Assembly (NCBI RefSeq): GCF_040702505.1
Contig: NZ_JBFBLC010000005.1
Coordinates: forward strand, 299,015-363,014
Direction: 5' to 3'
DNA from: Terrabacter sp040702505
GTDB taxonomy: Bacteria; Actinomycetota; Actinomycetes; Actinomycetales; Dermatophilaceae
DNA: 64,000 nucleotides
The notes below the pieces were generated by a model. The model saw nothing but the letters and a program-made list of their open reading frames with translations, did not search any database and was not told where the DNA came from. Of this stretch, positions 34,203 to 44,625 are shown one piece after another (position 1 is the first letter of the stretch; the number at the start of each line of letters is the position of its first letter). The position numbers and the translations under genes were made by a program.

Positions 34203-35231
34203 TCAGCCGCGGCCGGGCACGACGGTCTGTGCATCGGCCCTCGCGGCCTGCAGCTCGGCGCGGATGTCGGCGACGAACCCCGGCACGTGCTCAGCGCCGG
34301 TGACGGGACCACCGGCCAGCAGCCCGTCGGCGCCGAGCAGCACGGCCGACGGCGTGCCGCGCACCCCGAAGCTGTCCCAGAGCCGGTGCGCCGGGTCGTG
34401 CACGCTGCGCGGTTCCTCGGCCCGGGTGAGCGTTCCGACCCCTGGCACCACCTCGAGCACGTGACGCACGTCGAGCTCGGGCAGCTCGGCGGCCCACTGC
34501 GCAGTCGCGGCGATGACGCCGCCGCAGCTGCCGCAGCCCTCGGAGACGAAGAGCAGCAGCTGCGCGCGGGCGGAGCTGAGCGCGCGCAGGTCCGTCTCGG
34601 TGCCGTCACCGAGCGTGACCGGCAGCGCCGGGGTGCGCGACCGCACGTAGTCGCCCTCCTCGACGGCCTGGCCGTCCAGGTGCTCGGTGCCTCCGTCGCC
34701 GACCGCCCCCGCCTGGCCGGTCCCGAGGACGAGCACCGTCGTCACGGCCGCCGCCGCGGCACCGAGGAGCCACCACCAGGGCAGCCGCCCGTCCGCCACG
34801 CGCGCGACGACGGAGCCGCCGCTCGCCGCGGCGACGAGGGCGATCGCCGCCAGCGCGACGAGCCACGCGTTGCGCACGACCGTCCGCCGGGTGACTCGTC
34901 CCGGCGCCAGGGAGCCGAAGCACGCGCAGTCGACGTCCTCGTCGAAGCCGAGCGCCCGCACCACGAGCACGAGGTATGCCGCGAAGAGCAGGAGCGTCAC
35001 CGCGTCCACCACCACGGCGGCCAGGCTGCCGGCGAGCACCATGCCCACGGCGAGCACCAGCTCCCCCCACGGAAGCGACTGCGCCACAAGGCTGTTCGCG
35101 AGGGGCTGCGGCACCCGCAGGTCGCGGAAAGCCCGCGCCGACTCCTCTGGTGACCGGAGCTTGCCCACGGCGCTCACGACGAGGACGACCGCCAGCAGGG
35201 CGGGTGCGAGGGCGAGGGCGTCGGTAGGCAC
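34203..35231 (-). CDS. MauE/DoxX-like membrane domain fused to a thioredoxin-like domain
   Basis: The 342-residue protein has an N-terminal MauE-type four-helix membrane domain (VSAVGKLRSPEESARAF, with a conserved DCACFG at about residues 101-106), another membrane helix near 160-175, and a C-terminal extracytoplasmic thioredoxin-like domain with Cys233-GS-Cys236 and a GVRGTPSAVLLG cis-proline loop. It should handle disulfide formation or reduction outside the membrane. It is convergent with the eight-cysteine Tat protein, which suggests that protein as a client. GTG start with TAGAAT 5 nt upstream on the minus strand. Confidence 0.82.
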   Translation of the reverse strand: MPTDALALAPALLAVVLVVSAVGKLRSPEESARAFRDLRVPQPLANSLVAQSLPWGELVLAVGMVLAGSLAAVVVDAVTLLLFAAYLVLVVRALGFDEDVDCACFGSLAPGRVTRRTVVRNAWLVALAAIALVAAASGGSVVARVADGRLPWWWLLGAAAAAVTTVLVLGTGQAGAVGDGGTEHLDGQAVEEGDYVRSRTPALPVTLGDGTETDLRALSSARAQLLLFVSEGCGSCGGVIAATAQWAAELPELDVRHVLEVVPGVGTLTRAEEPRSVHDPAHRLWDSFGVRGTPSAVLLGADGLLAGGPVTGAEHVPGFVADIRAELQAARADAQTVVPGRG

Positions 35232-35236
35232 GTCGC

Positions 35237-35242
35237 ATTCTA
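35237..35242 (-). promoter_or_regulatory. Putative -10 box of the MauE-thioredoxin gene
   Basis: TAGAAT on the minus strand ends 5 nt before the GTG. It is slightly closer than the 6-7 nt seen elsewhere. Confidence 0.4.
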
Positions 35243-35316
35243 GGCAGCGGACGGCATACCACCAGGGTTGTTCGAGCGAACCGACGGGGCGGTCCCGACC
35301 GCACGCACGCCACCTG

Positions 35317-35322
35317 CACAAT
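35317..35322 (+). promoter_or_regulatory. Putative -10 box of the exonuclease III gene
   Basis: CACAAT ends exactly 7 nt before the ATG, again implying a leaderless mRNA. Confidence 0.4.
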
Positions 35323-35329
35323 CGAGCGC

Positions 35330-36136
35330 ATGCGCGTCGTCACCGCCAACGTCAACGGGATCCGAGCCGCCGCCCGCCGGGGCATGGTGCCGTGGCTGCA
35401 GCAGGCGGGCCCCGACGTGCTCTGCCTCCAGGAGGTCCGCGCCGGCGACGTCGAGCTCGCCAAGGTGCTCGCCGATGCGGGCCTCGCGCACTGGTCGGTC
35501 GCACACACCGAGGGGTCGGCCAAGGGCCGTGCCGGCGTCGCCGTCGTGACGCGCGAGCCGCACACGGCCGTCCGCGTCGGCATCGACGGTGCCTTCGCCG
35601 ACGAGGGCCGGTGGGTCGAGGCCGACCTCGAGACGACTGCGGGCCCGCTGACGGTCGTGTCGGCGTACGTCCACACCGGCGAGGCGGGCACCGAGCGCCA
35701 GGAGGTCAAGATGGCGTTCCTCGACGCGATGACCCGCCGGATGCGGCGGGCTGCCGACGCGGACGAGCTCGTGCTCGTCACGGGCGACCTCAACATCGCG
35801 CACTGCGAGGCGGACCTCAAGAACTGGAAGGGCAACCTCAAGAAGGCCGGCTTCCTGCCGGAGGAGCGAGCCGTCCTCGACGACTGGTTCGCCGACAGGC
35901 GGTGGGTCGACGTGCAGCGGCAGCTCGCCGGCGACGTCACCGGCCCCTACTCCTGGTGGTCATGGCGCGGCAAGGCCTTCGACAACGACGCCGGCTGGCG
36001 CATCGACTACCAGCTCGCGACGAGCCGGCTCGCCGCCACCGCCACCGCGGCGTTCGTCGGCCGGGCGCCGACCTACGCGGAGCGGTGGAGCGACCACGCC
36101 CCGGTCGTCGTCGACTACGCCCTGCCGGAGGCCTGA
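35330..36136 (+). CDS. xth: Exodeoxyribonuclease III (AP endonuclease, EEP fold)
   Basis: The 268-residue enzyme has the class II AP endonuclease motifs: ANVNGIRAA at the start, CLQEVRA (metal-binding Glu), the GDLNIAH motif with the catalytic Asp-x-Asn, a SWWSWRGKAFDNDAGWRIDY block, and the terminal SDHAPV with the catalytic Asp-His. It removes nucleotides 3' to abasic sites and trims blocked 3' ends in base-excision repair. It marks the end of the polysaccharide locus and the start of core genes. Confidence 0.93.
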   Translation: MRVVTANVNGIRAAARRGMVPWLQQAGPDVLCLQEVRAGDVELAKVLADAGLAHWSVAHTEGSAKGRAGVAVVTREPHTAVRVGIDGAFADEGRWVEADLETTAGPLTVVSAYVHTGEAGTERQEVKMAFLDAMTRRMRRAADADELVLVTGDLNIAHCEADLKNWKGNLKKAGFLPEERAVLDDWFADRRWVDVQRQLAGDVTGPYSWWSWRGKAFDNDAGWRIDYQLATSRLAATATAAFVGRAPTYAERWSDHAPVVVDYALPEA

Positions 36137-36186
36137 GCGGCCGCCCGCCGCCCGGACCGGTTTGGGGGAGGCGTCAGCGCATGGGC

Positions 36187-36192
36187 CAGAAT
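36187..36192 (+). promoter_or_regulatory. Putative -10 box of trpS
   Basis: CAGAAT ends 6 nt before the ATG at 36199. An in-frame ATG at 36181 would lie upstream of this box, so 36199 is preferred. Confidence 0.35.
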
Positions 36193-36198
36193 GCACCC

Positions 36199-37230
36199 AT
36201 GTCCTCGACGCCCTCCCCCTCGACCACGACGCCGCGCAGCCTCTCCGGCATGCAGCCGACGAGCGACTCGCTCCACCTCGGCAACTACATCGGTGCCCTC
36301 GTCGAGTGGGTGCGCCTGCAGGAGACCCACGACGCCTTCTACTTCGTCGCCGACCTGCACGCCCTGACCGTCGCCCCCGAGCCGGAGGTGCTGCGCCGGC
36401 GCACCCGCATCACGGCTGCCCAGTACATCGCCGGTGGCGTGGACCCGGCCCGCTCCACGCTCTTCGTGCAGAGCCACGTCGCCCAGCACACCGAGCTCTA
36501 CTGGGTCCTCGGCACGCTCACCGGCTTCGGCGAGGCCAGCCGCATGACCCAGTTCAAGGACAAGTCGGCCAAGGGCACCAACACGAACGTGGGCCTCTTC
36601 ACCTATCCGGTGCTGCAGGCCGCCGACATCCTCATCTACGACGCGAACGTCGTGCCGGTCGGCGAGGACCAGCGCCAGCACCTCGAGCTCTCCCGTGACC
36701 TCGCGGGCCGCTTCAACCAGCGCTTCGGCGACACGCTCGTCGTGCCCGAGCCGCACATCATGAAGGCGACCGCCAGGATCCAGGACCTGCAGGAGCCGAC
36801 CGCCAAGATGAGCAAGTCGGCTGCGTCCGACGCGGGGCTCGTGAGCCTGCTCGACGAGCCGTCGCGGATCGCCAAGAAGATCCGCTCGGCCGTCACCGAC
36901 ACCGAGCGCGAGATCCGCTTCGACGAGGAGAACAAGCCGGGGGTGTCCAACCTCCTCTCGATCCACTCGGCCCTGACGGGCACGCCGGTCGCACTTCTCG
37001 AGGAGCAGTACGCCGGCAAGGGCTACGGCGACCTCAAGAAGGACGTCGCCGAGGTCGTCGTCGACGCGGTCACCCCCTTCCGCACGCGCACGCTCGAGCT
37101 CATGGACGACCCCGCCGAGCTCGACCGGATCCTCGACGACGGCGCCGAGCGCGCCCGCGCGGTGGCCGAGGCGACGGTGCGCCGCGTCTACGACAAGGTG
37201 GGCCTGCTCGGCTCAGCCAGCCGCTCCTGA
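36199..37230 (+). CDS. trpS: Tryptophanyl-tRNA synthetase
   Basis: The 343-residue class I synthetase begins with a short Ser/Thr/Pro tail, then SGMQPTSDSLHLGNYIGA (the HIGH-like element), PVGEDQRQHLEL, and the KMSKS motif in AKMSKSAA. Length and motif order match bacterial TrpRS. It charges tRNA-Trp in the cytoplasm. It follows xth by 62 bp, a linkage common in related actinobacteria as far as I recall. Confidence 0.96.
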   Translation: MSSTPSPSTTTPRSLSGMQPTSDSLHLGNYIGALVEWVRLQETHDAFYFVADLHALTVAPEPEVLRRRTRITAAQYIAGGVDPARSTLFVQSHVAQHTELYWVLGTLTGFGEASRMTQFKDKSAKGTNTNVGLFTYPVLQAADILIYDANVVPVGEDQRQHLELSRDLAGRFNQRFGDTLVVPEPHIMKATARIQDLQEPTAKMSKSAASDAGLVSLLDEPSRIAKKIRSAVTDTEREIRFDEENKPGVSNLLSIHSALTGTPVALLEEQYAGKGYGDLKKDVAEVVVDAVTPFRTRTLELMDDPAELDRILDDGAERARAVAEATVRRVYDKVGLLGSASRS

Positions 37231-37285
37231 GCGCCAGAGGCACCGTGCCGCCGAGCCCCGTGCCGCCGGCGACAGCGCGGTTCGG

Positions 37286-37291
37286 TACGGT
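37286..37291 (+). promoter_or_regulatory. Putative -10 box of the 2H phosphoesterase gene
   Basis: TACGGT ends 7 nt before the GTG at 37299. The intervening CGGGGGT could also serve as a short ribosome binding site. Confidence 0.4.
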
Positions 37292-37298
37292 CGGGGGT

Positions 37299-37829
37299 GT
37301 GACTGCCCCGCGCCCGACGACGATCGGCGTCTCGATCCCCATCCCGGCCCCGCACGGCGAGTACCTTCAGCAGCGCCGTGACGACTTCGGCGACCCGGCG
37401 GCCTGGCAGATCCCCGCGCACATCACCCTGCTGCCACCGACCGAGGTGGACGAGGAGGCGTACGCCGCCTTCCGCAGCCACTGCTCCGACGTCGCGTCGG
37501 CGCAGTCGCCCTTCTCGGTCGTGCTGCGCGGCACCGGCACGTTCCGGCCGCTGTCGGACGTCGTGTTCATCCAGGTGGCCCGCGGCGTCTCCAACTGCGA
37601 GGCACTCGAGGTGGCGCTGCGCTCGGGCCCGATCCACCGTGACCTCGAGTTCTACTACCACCCGCACGTGACGGTGGCGCACAACGTGCCGGCGGACGCC
37701 CTCGACAAGGCGTTCGACGACCTCGCCGACTACTCGGTCGCCTTCAAGGTCGGCTCCTTCCACCTCTACGAGCTCGGAGACGACAGCGTCTGGCGTCCCG
37801 TGCACGAGTTCGCGCTCTCCGGAGCCTGA
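37299..37829 (+). CDS. 2'-5' RNA ligase (LigT/2H phosphoesterase) family protein
   Basis: The 176-residue protein has the two His-x-Thr motifs that define the 2H superfamily: HITLLPP near residue 44 and HVTVAHN near residue 126. Related enzymes open 2',3'-cyclic phosphates or ligate RNA halves; the physiological substrate in actinobacteria is unknown. The GTG at 37299 was chosen over upstream in-frame codons because of the promoter spacing and because the domain begins there. It is followed after 3 nt by the YihY-like gene, probably cotranscribed. Confidence 0.8.
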   Translation: MTAPRPTTIGVSIPIPAPHGEYLQQRRDDFGDPAAWQIPAHITLLPPTEVDEEAYAAFRSHCSDVASAQSPFSVVLRGTGTFRPLSDVVFIQVARGVSNCEALEVALRSGPIHRDLEFYYHPHVTVAHNVPADALDKAFDDLADYSVAFKVGSFHLYELGDDSVWRPVHEFALSGA

Positions 37830-37832
37830 CCC

Positions 37833-38936
37833 GTGCCGCCGCTGCAGCCGCTCCTCGAGCGGCTCAAGGCAACCCGCCCCTACCGGGCCTGGACCCGCTA
37901 CGGCGAGTCGAACGGTGACCTGCTGGCCGCCGGCGTCGGCTACTTCGCCTTCTTCTCGATCTTCCCCGCGCTGGCCCTGGCCTTCGCGATCTTCGGCTTC
38001 GTGCTCCAGGGCCGGCCCGACCTCGTCACGGCCATCGCCGACTACCTCAACACGACCCTGCCGGGCATGGTCAAGACCCCCGACCACCCGGAAGGCATCA
38101 TCAGCGTCCAGGCGCCGACGAGCCTCACGCTGACCCTGACCGGCATCATCTCGTTCGTCACGCTGCTGCTCGCCGGACTCGGCTGGGTCGGGGCCCTGCG
38201 CACCGGCATCCGCGGCATCTTCGGCCTCGAGGCCTCCATCGGCAGCGCCGTGCGCACCAAGGCGCGCGACCTCTTCGTCCTCGTCACCATGGGCCTGGCC
38301 ATCGCCGTCTCGGCGATCCTGACGAGCGTCATCGGCGGTCTGGCCCAGCGGGTCGCCGGCTGGATCGGACTGGCGGGCAACGGACCGCTCGTGGGGCTGG
38401 TGGGCCTGGTCGTGGGGGTCGTCTTCGACACCCTCATCCTCGTCGTCCTGCTCCGGATGCTCTCGGGCGCCCCGCTCCCGATGCGCGACGTGCGCCAGGG
38501 CGCCGTCGTCGGTGCGACCGTCCTGACCGTCCTCAAGCTCTTCGGCGGCTTCCTCATCGGCCACGCGACCGGCAACCCGCTGCTCGGGGCCGTCGCCGTG
38601 TCGGTCGGCCTCCTCTTCTGGCTCAACCTCATGTCGAAGGTGATCCTCCTGTCCGCCGCCTGGGTCGTCGGCGACGTCGACCTGAGCCGGCTCGGCGACG
38701 ACACCGGCCGCTCCGCGATCTCGCAGGCGCTGCGTCCCGCGTTCGTCGCACCTTTGCCGCCCGACGCCGACACGAGCCTGGTGCCGTATGCCGCCGCGCC
38801 CGTCGCGACGCCCCGCGCGGTCCCCGCACCGGCAGTCACCCGCCGCGTGGACCGGGTCAGCGTCGCCGCCGGCGTCCTCGTCGGGGCGGCGGCGGCGAGC
38901 GTGCTGGAGGGCGTGCGCCGGCTGCGCCGCCGCTGA
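37833..38936 (+). CDS. YihY/BrkB family membrane protein
   Basis: The 367-residue protein has about six membrane helices typical of the YihY/virulence-factor-BrkB family, including GVGYFAFFSIFPALALAFAIFGF and GLLFWLNLMSKVILLSAAWV. The C-terminal 60 residues are Pro/Ala/Arg-rich and cytoplasmic. The family is widespread, and its function is not firmly established (older RNase BN annotations are wrong). GTG start 3 nt after the previous stop. Confidence 0.87.
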   Translation: MPPLQPLLERLKATRPYRAWTRYGESNGDLLAAGVGYFAFFSIFPALALAFAIFGFVLQGRPDLVTAIADYLNTTLPGMVKTPDHPEGIISVQAPTSLTLTLTGIISFVTLLLAGLGWVGALRTGIRGIFGLEASIGSAVRTKARDLFVLVTMGLAIAVSAILTSVIGGLAQRVAGWIGLAGNGPLVGLVGLVVGVVFDTLILVVLLRMLSGAPLPMRDVRQGAVVGATVLTVLKLFGGFLIGHATGNPLLGAVAVSVGLLFWLNLMSKVILLSAAWVVGDVDLSRLGDDTGRSAISQALRPAFVAPLPPDADTSLVPYAAAPVATPRAVPAPAVTRRVDRVSVAAGVLVGAAAASVLEGVRRLRRR

Positions 38937-38966
38937 GCCGTCCGGGTCCTCGAAGCGCCCCGCGGG

Positions 38967-40472
38967 TCAGCGGCGCAGGCGTGACCGACGCCGGCGCAGG
39001 CGCGGCCGACGCCGGTGCAGGCGCGGCCGACGCCGGTGCAGCACGACGAGGACGGCGAGACCCAGGGTGACGACGGCTCCTGCCCCGGCAGGCACGAGCA
39101 GGGCGCCGACCGAGCGGGCGTCCGCAAGCCCGGCGAGGTCGTCGGCGGGGGTGGGCGTCCCCGTGTCGGCGCCACCGGCCCGGCCCTGCGACGACCCGCC
39201 AGAGCCGGCCGCTCCGGCGCCGTTCGTGGGGAGGCGGGGGAGCACGACCGCAGTGGGGGCCGGCGCCTGTCCCGGCTCGACGAGCTGCCCGACCGGCCGC
39301 AGCTGGTCCGCGTGCGCGAAGCCCCAGTCGAGCAGCGCGGCCGTCGGCTCCCACGAGCCGGTGACGCTGCCCATCTGGCTGACCAGGAGGGTGCGGCCGT
39401 CTCTGGTCGCCGCGCCGATGAAGGTGTGCTGAGCGCGGTCGGTGCGCCCCGGCTTGATGCCGATGGTGCCGGGGTAGTGCGCCAGCAGCTCGTTGATGTT
39501 GTAGACGTGGAAGGCCGGCCAGACCTTCCCGCTCTTGTCCTTGCCGCCGGGGAAGACGGCATCGCGCTTGACGATCGTGGACCGGAACTGCGGCAGCCGC
39601 ATGGCGTCGCGCCCGATGAGCGCCAGGTCGTAGGCGCTCGAGCGCTGGTCGCCGTCGTCGAGGCCGCTCGGGTCGACGGTCAGGGTGTCGTGGGCCCCGA
39701 TGCGCGCCGCCTCCTGGTTCATCAGCGACACCGTGCGGTCGTAGCCGCCGGCGGCGTCGGCCAGGGCGTAGACGGCGTCGTTGGCGGAGAACATCAGCAT
39801 CGCGTCGAACAGGCTCGACACCGGGTAACGGTTGCCGGCGAGGATGCCGACGCGTGACCCGGCCGCATCCTGGGCGTCCGGCCCCGCGACGACGACCTGC
39901 TTGGGGTCGAGGAGGGGCATCAACGTCAGCGCCGTCAGGGTCTTGAGGGTGCTGGCCGGGCGCAGCCACGCGTGCGGCGACTTGGCCGCGAGGATCTCGC
40001 CGCTGTCGAGGTCGGCGAGGACGTAGGAGACGTCGTAGACCGCGGGCGGCTCGGGGACGCCGGTCTGCCGGTCGGTGATGACGCCGCTCTCGCCGAGGGC
40101 CGAGCCGCCGACGACGGTGGCCGGGTCCCACGCCGGATGCGTGAACGGCACCGGAGGGGCGTTGCGGCAGACGACGGTCGTCCCGGCGCCGGAGGAGGTC
40201 GCGACGGGCTCGGGCGTGGGGAAGACCCGCGGCTTCAGGGAGACCCCGCGAGGGACCGCCTGCTGCGTCTGCCACGGCTGGCACACGGGACCGGTCACGG
40301 CGGGCGAGACTGCCCCGGCTGCCGGCCGCAGCGCGGCCTCTGCGGCGGTCGCGGAGGCCGGCGGGACGGCATACGCAGTCGTCAGCGCCAGCCCGAGCGC
40401 GAGACCGGCGGACCAGGTGCGCGGCGCGAGCGAGGCGCGCGAGCGGGAGGCTGGGGCGGAGCGGCGTGACAC
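38967..40472 (-). CDS. D-alanyl-D-alanine carboxypeptidase (peptidase S11) with membrane anchor
   Basis: The protein has about 501 residues: an N-terminal signal peptide, a low-complexity linker, then the S11 domain with SxxK (STLKT), SxN (SAND) and the third motif as IKPGRTD, i.e. KPG in place of the usual KTG. After a Gly/Ser/Pro linker there is one membrane helix near the C-terminus and a very basic tail of 7-residue repeats (HRRRPRL). It trims peptidoglycan pentapeptides outside the membrane. Starts at GTG 40472 or GTG 40481 are both possible; 40472 has a better G-rich leader. The gene follows the acyltransferase closely and is probably cotranscribed. Confidence 0.85.
   Translation of the reverse strand: MSRRSAPASRSRASLAPRTWSAGLALGLALTTAYAVPPASATAAEAALRPAAGAVSPAVTGPVCQPWQTQQAVPRGVSLKPRVFPTPEPVATSSGAGTTVVCRNAPPVPFTHPAWDPATVVGGSALGESGVITDRQTGVPEPPAVYDVSYVLADLDSGEILAAKSPHAWLRPASTLKTLTALTLMPLLDPKQVVVAGPDAQDAAGSRVGILAGNRYPVSSLFDAMLMFSANDAVYALADAAGGYDRTVSLMNQEAARIGAHDTLTVDPSGLDDGDQRSSAYDLALIGRDAMRLPQFRSTIVKRDAVFPGGKDKSGKVWPAFHVYNINELLAHYPGTIGIKPGRTDRAQHTFIGAATRDGRTLLVSQMGSVTGSWEPTAALLDWGFAHADQLRPVGQLVEPGQAPAPTAVVLPRLPTNGAGAAGSGGSSQGRAGGADTGTPTPADDLAGLADARSVGALLVPAGAGAVVTLGLAVLVVLHRRRPRLHRRRPRLRRRRSRLRR
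38972..39041. repeat. 21-bp tandem repeat, three full copies plus a partial one
   Basis: Units at 38972-38992, 38993-39013 and 39014-39034 differ at only a few bases, with a partial fourth copy after them. They encode the basic C-terminal tail of the carboxypeptidase, so copy number changes would keep the frame. Confidence 0.9.
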
Positions 40473-40482
40473 GGCGCCCACC

Positions 40483-41697
40483 CTAGTGAGCCGGGTCGGA
40501 CACGGGCGCCGCGCCACTCCCGCCCAGGACGCTCTCGTCCTGGGCGCCGGTGGCCGGGGCCGCCGTCACGGGCAGGCGCTTGGCCCACGCGATGCAGGGG
40601 CGCTCGACGACGCGGAAGAACACCAGGCCGACGGCGAGGACGACGGCCAGGCCCACGGACCAGAGGAGCAGGAGCATCAGCGGGCCGTCGTCGACACCGG
40701 CGAACGTGCGCAGGCCCCGGCTGACGTACCACGCGAGCGGCTGGTGCACGAGGAAGAGGCTGTAGGCGCGCAGACCGAGGACGGCCAGGGGTCGCCAGGC
40801 GAACAAGCGGGTCACCGCTCCGACCGTCGAGGCCAGCACGACGAGGCTGCCGAAGAGGCCGCCGAGGGCCAGCTCCCGCACCGGCACGACGGGGTCGGTG
40901 GCGGCGGCCCAGGACGCGAGCGTGAACAGCCCGCCCATCGCGAGGACCAGCGCCGCCGTGGCGCTCCGCCGGGGGCGCCAGCCGTGCCGAAACACCACCT
41001 CCGCGGCGGCCATCCCCGCAGCGAGCTCCATCAGCCGGCCGAGGCCCGATGCGGCCCACGGGAACTGGTCGGGAAAGGCCGGACCGGCCACCACGAGAGC
41101 CACCCCGATGCGGAAGAGGACCGAGACGACGACGGCGCCCGCCAGCGCGCGCAGCCCCCACCGGGAGACCGCGAGGACCAGGAGGGGGAAGAGCAGGTAG
41201 AGCTGCATCTCGAGCGACATCGTCCAGAGGCTGCCGTTGATCGAGCCCCACCAGTCCCGGAATAGCAGGTGCGTGAACGTCAGGTGGCTCACCCAGGCGC
41301 CGAGGCCCGGCACCGGCTGCCACGACGAGGGCCGGCCCGCCAGGCGGGTCAGGGCCACCAGGGCCTGGGGGAGCAGCACGGCGAAGGCCAGCGCCACGTA
41401 GTACGGCACGACGATCCGGCGCAGCCGCCGGCGCAGCCACGGACCGGCCGCGAGCCGGCCGAGGCGGCGCTCGTCGCGGGCGAAGGGCAGGAAGAGCACG
41501 AAGCCGGTGAGCACGACGAAGAAGTCCGGCCGGATGTTCTGGCCGATCACGAACGAGACGACGGGGATCGAGGGGTGGCCCGCGAACTCCCACGTGTGGA
41601 AGGCGAAGACCGCCAGGAAGGCGGCGGCGCGCAGCCCGTCGATCGACCCGATCCGGCCGGCTCCGGCAGGCCCGACGGCGTCGCGGGCGTCCCCCAT
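40483..41697 (-). CDS. Acyltransferase family 3 (OafA/YrhL-like) membrane protein
   Basis: The 404-residue protein has about ten to eleven membrane helices and the AT3 signature: RIGSIDGLRAAAFLAVFAFH at the start (with the conserved Asp and His), FVVLTGFVLFLPF, RRIVVPYY, and LWTMSLEMQLYLLFP (the S-L-x-x-E-x-Q element). Such enzymes O-acetylate or otherwise acylate surface polysaccharides or peptidoglycan. The ATG lies 7 nt after a TACATT hexamer. The stop is a few bases before the carboxypeptidase start, so both may act on the cell envelope. Confidence 0.88.
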   Translation of the reverse strand: MGDARDAVGPAGAGRIGSIDGLRAAAFLAVFAFHTWEFAGHPSIPVVSFVIGQNIRPDFFVVLTGFVLFLPFARDERRLGRLAAGPWLRRRLRRIVVPYYVALAFAVLLPQALVALTRLAGRPSSWQPVPGLGAWVSHLTFTHLLFRDWWGSINGSLWTMSLEMQLYLLFPLLVLAVSRWGLRALAGAVVVSVLFRIGVALVVAGPAFPDQFPWAASGLGRLMELAAGMAAAEVVFRHGWRPRRSATAALVLAMGGLFTLASWAAATDPVVPVRELALGGLFGSLVVLASTVGAVTRLFAWRPLAVLGLRAYSLFLVHQPLAWYVSRGLRTFAGVDDGPLMLLLLWSVGLAVVLAVGLVFFRVVERPCIAWAKRLPVTAAPATGAQDESVLGGSGAAPVSDPAH

Positions 41698-41704
41698 GGC
41701 TCGG

Positions 41705-41710
41705 AATGTA
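41705..41710 (-). promoter_or_regulatory. Putative -10 box of the acyltransferase/carboxypeptidase operon
   Basis: TACATT on the minus strand ends exactly 7 nt before the ATG. Confidence 0.5.
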
Positions 41711-41743
41711 CCGAATGGGCGGCGTGGTCACGGCCGGAACGGC

Positions 41744-41781
41744 GAAGGCCCGGGCGGTGCCTGCGCACCGTCCGGGCCTTC
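41744..41781 (-). terminator. Terminator hairpin after sdhB
   Basis: A 17-bp stem (GAAGGCCCGGGCGGTGC with one G-T pair) and a 4-nt loop lie between the sdhCAB operon and the acyltransferase promoter, on the same strand. There is no T-tract. Confidence 0.75.
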
Positions 41782-41842
41782 GGGTGCGACCCCTCGCAGG
41801 GGATCGCCGCCCGGACTCACTCGCCGGGCATCACGCACACGG

Positions 41843-42582
41843 TCACTCGCCGTGCATCAGCGCGGTGCGCAGGTCCCGGTTGAGCTGGCTGATCACGTCG
41901 AGCGGGATCTCCTTGGGGCACGCGTCGGCGCAGGCGCCGATGTTGGTGCAGCCGCCGAAGCCCTCGTGGTCGTGCTGGTTGACCATGCTGACCACGCGGG
42001 CCTCGCGCTCCGGCTGGCCCTGGGGCAGCTCGCCGAGGTGCGTGATCTTGGCGCCGGTGAAGAGCATCGCCGACGCGTTGGGGCAGGCCGCGACGCAGGC
42101 GCCGCAGCTGATGCACGCGGCCGCCATGAAGGAGCGGTCGGCGTTCGGCTTGGGCACCGGCACGGAGTGCGCCTCGGGCGCCGCGCCGGTGTTGGCGCTG
42201 ATGAAGCCGCCGGCCTGGATGATCCGGTCGAACGACGAACGGTCGACGACGAGGTCCTTGATGACCGGGAAGGCGTCGGCGCGCCACGGCTCGACGGTGA
42301 TCTCGTCACCGTCGTTGAAGCTGCGCATGTGCAGCTGGCACGTCGTGGTCACCTCGGGCCCGTGCGCCCGGCCGGAGATCATCAGGCCGCACATGCCGCA
42401 GATGCCCTCGCGGCAGTCGGAGTCGAACGCGACCGGCTCCTCGCCGCGGGCGTTGAGCTGCTCGTTGAGGATGTCGAGCATCTCGAGGAAGCTCATGTCC
42501 TCGGAGATGTCGCTGACCTGGTAGGTCACCATGTCGCCCTTGGCCCTGGGGCCGGCCTGGCGCCAGATCTTGAGAGTCAGAT

Positions 42583-42586
<4 letters not shown>
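41843..42586 (-). CDS. sdhB: Succinate dehydrogenase/fumarate reductase iron-sulfur subunit
   Basis: The 247-residue protein carries three iron-sulfur cluster sites: a [2Fe-2S] ferredoxin-type CREGICGMCG in the first half, then CISCGACVAACP and CTNIGACADACP for the [4Fe-4S] and [3Fe-4S] clusters. It relays electrons from SdhA flavin to the membrane quinone site. The GTG start overlaps the sdhA stop (GTGA). Gene order is sdhC-sdhA-sdhB with no sdhD, the actinobacterial trimeric type. Confidence 0.95.
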
Positions 42587-44622
<2,036 letters not shown>

Positions 44623-44625
44623 GGA

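Noticed and set aside
34687..36198. Upstream extension of the trpS frame to 34687
   Set aside because: It runs antisense to the MauE gene and out of frame through xth; TrpS begins at 36199.
38972..39041. 21-bp repeat as a CRISPR or noncoding array
   Set aside because: It is inside a coding sequence, in frame, with no spacers.
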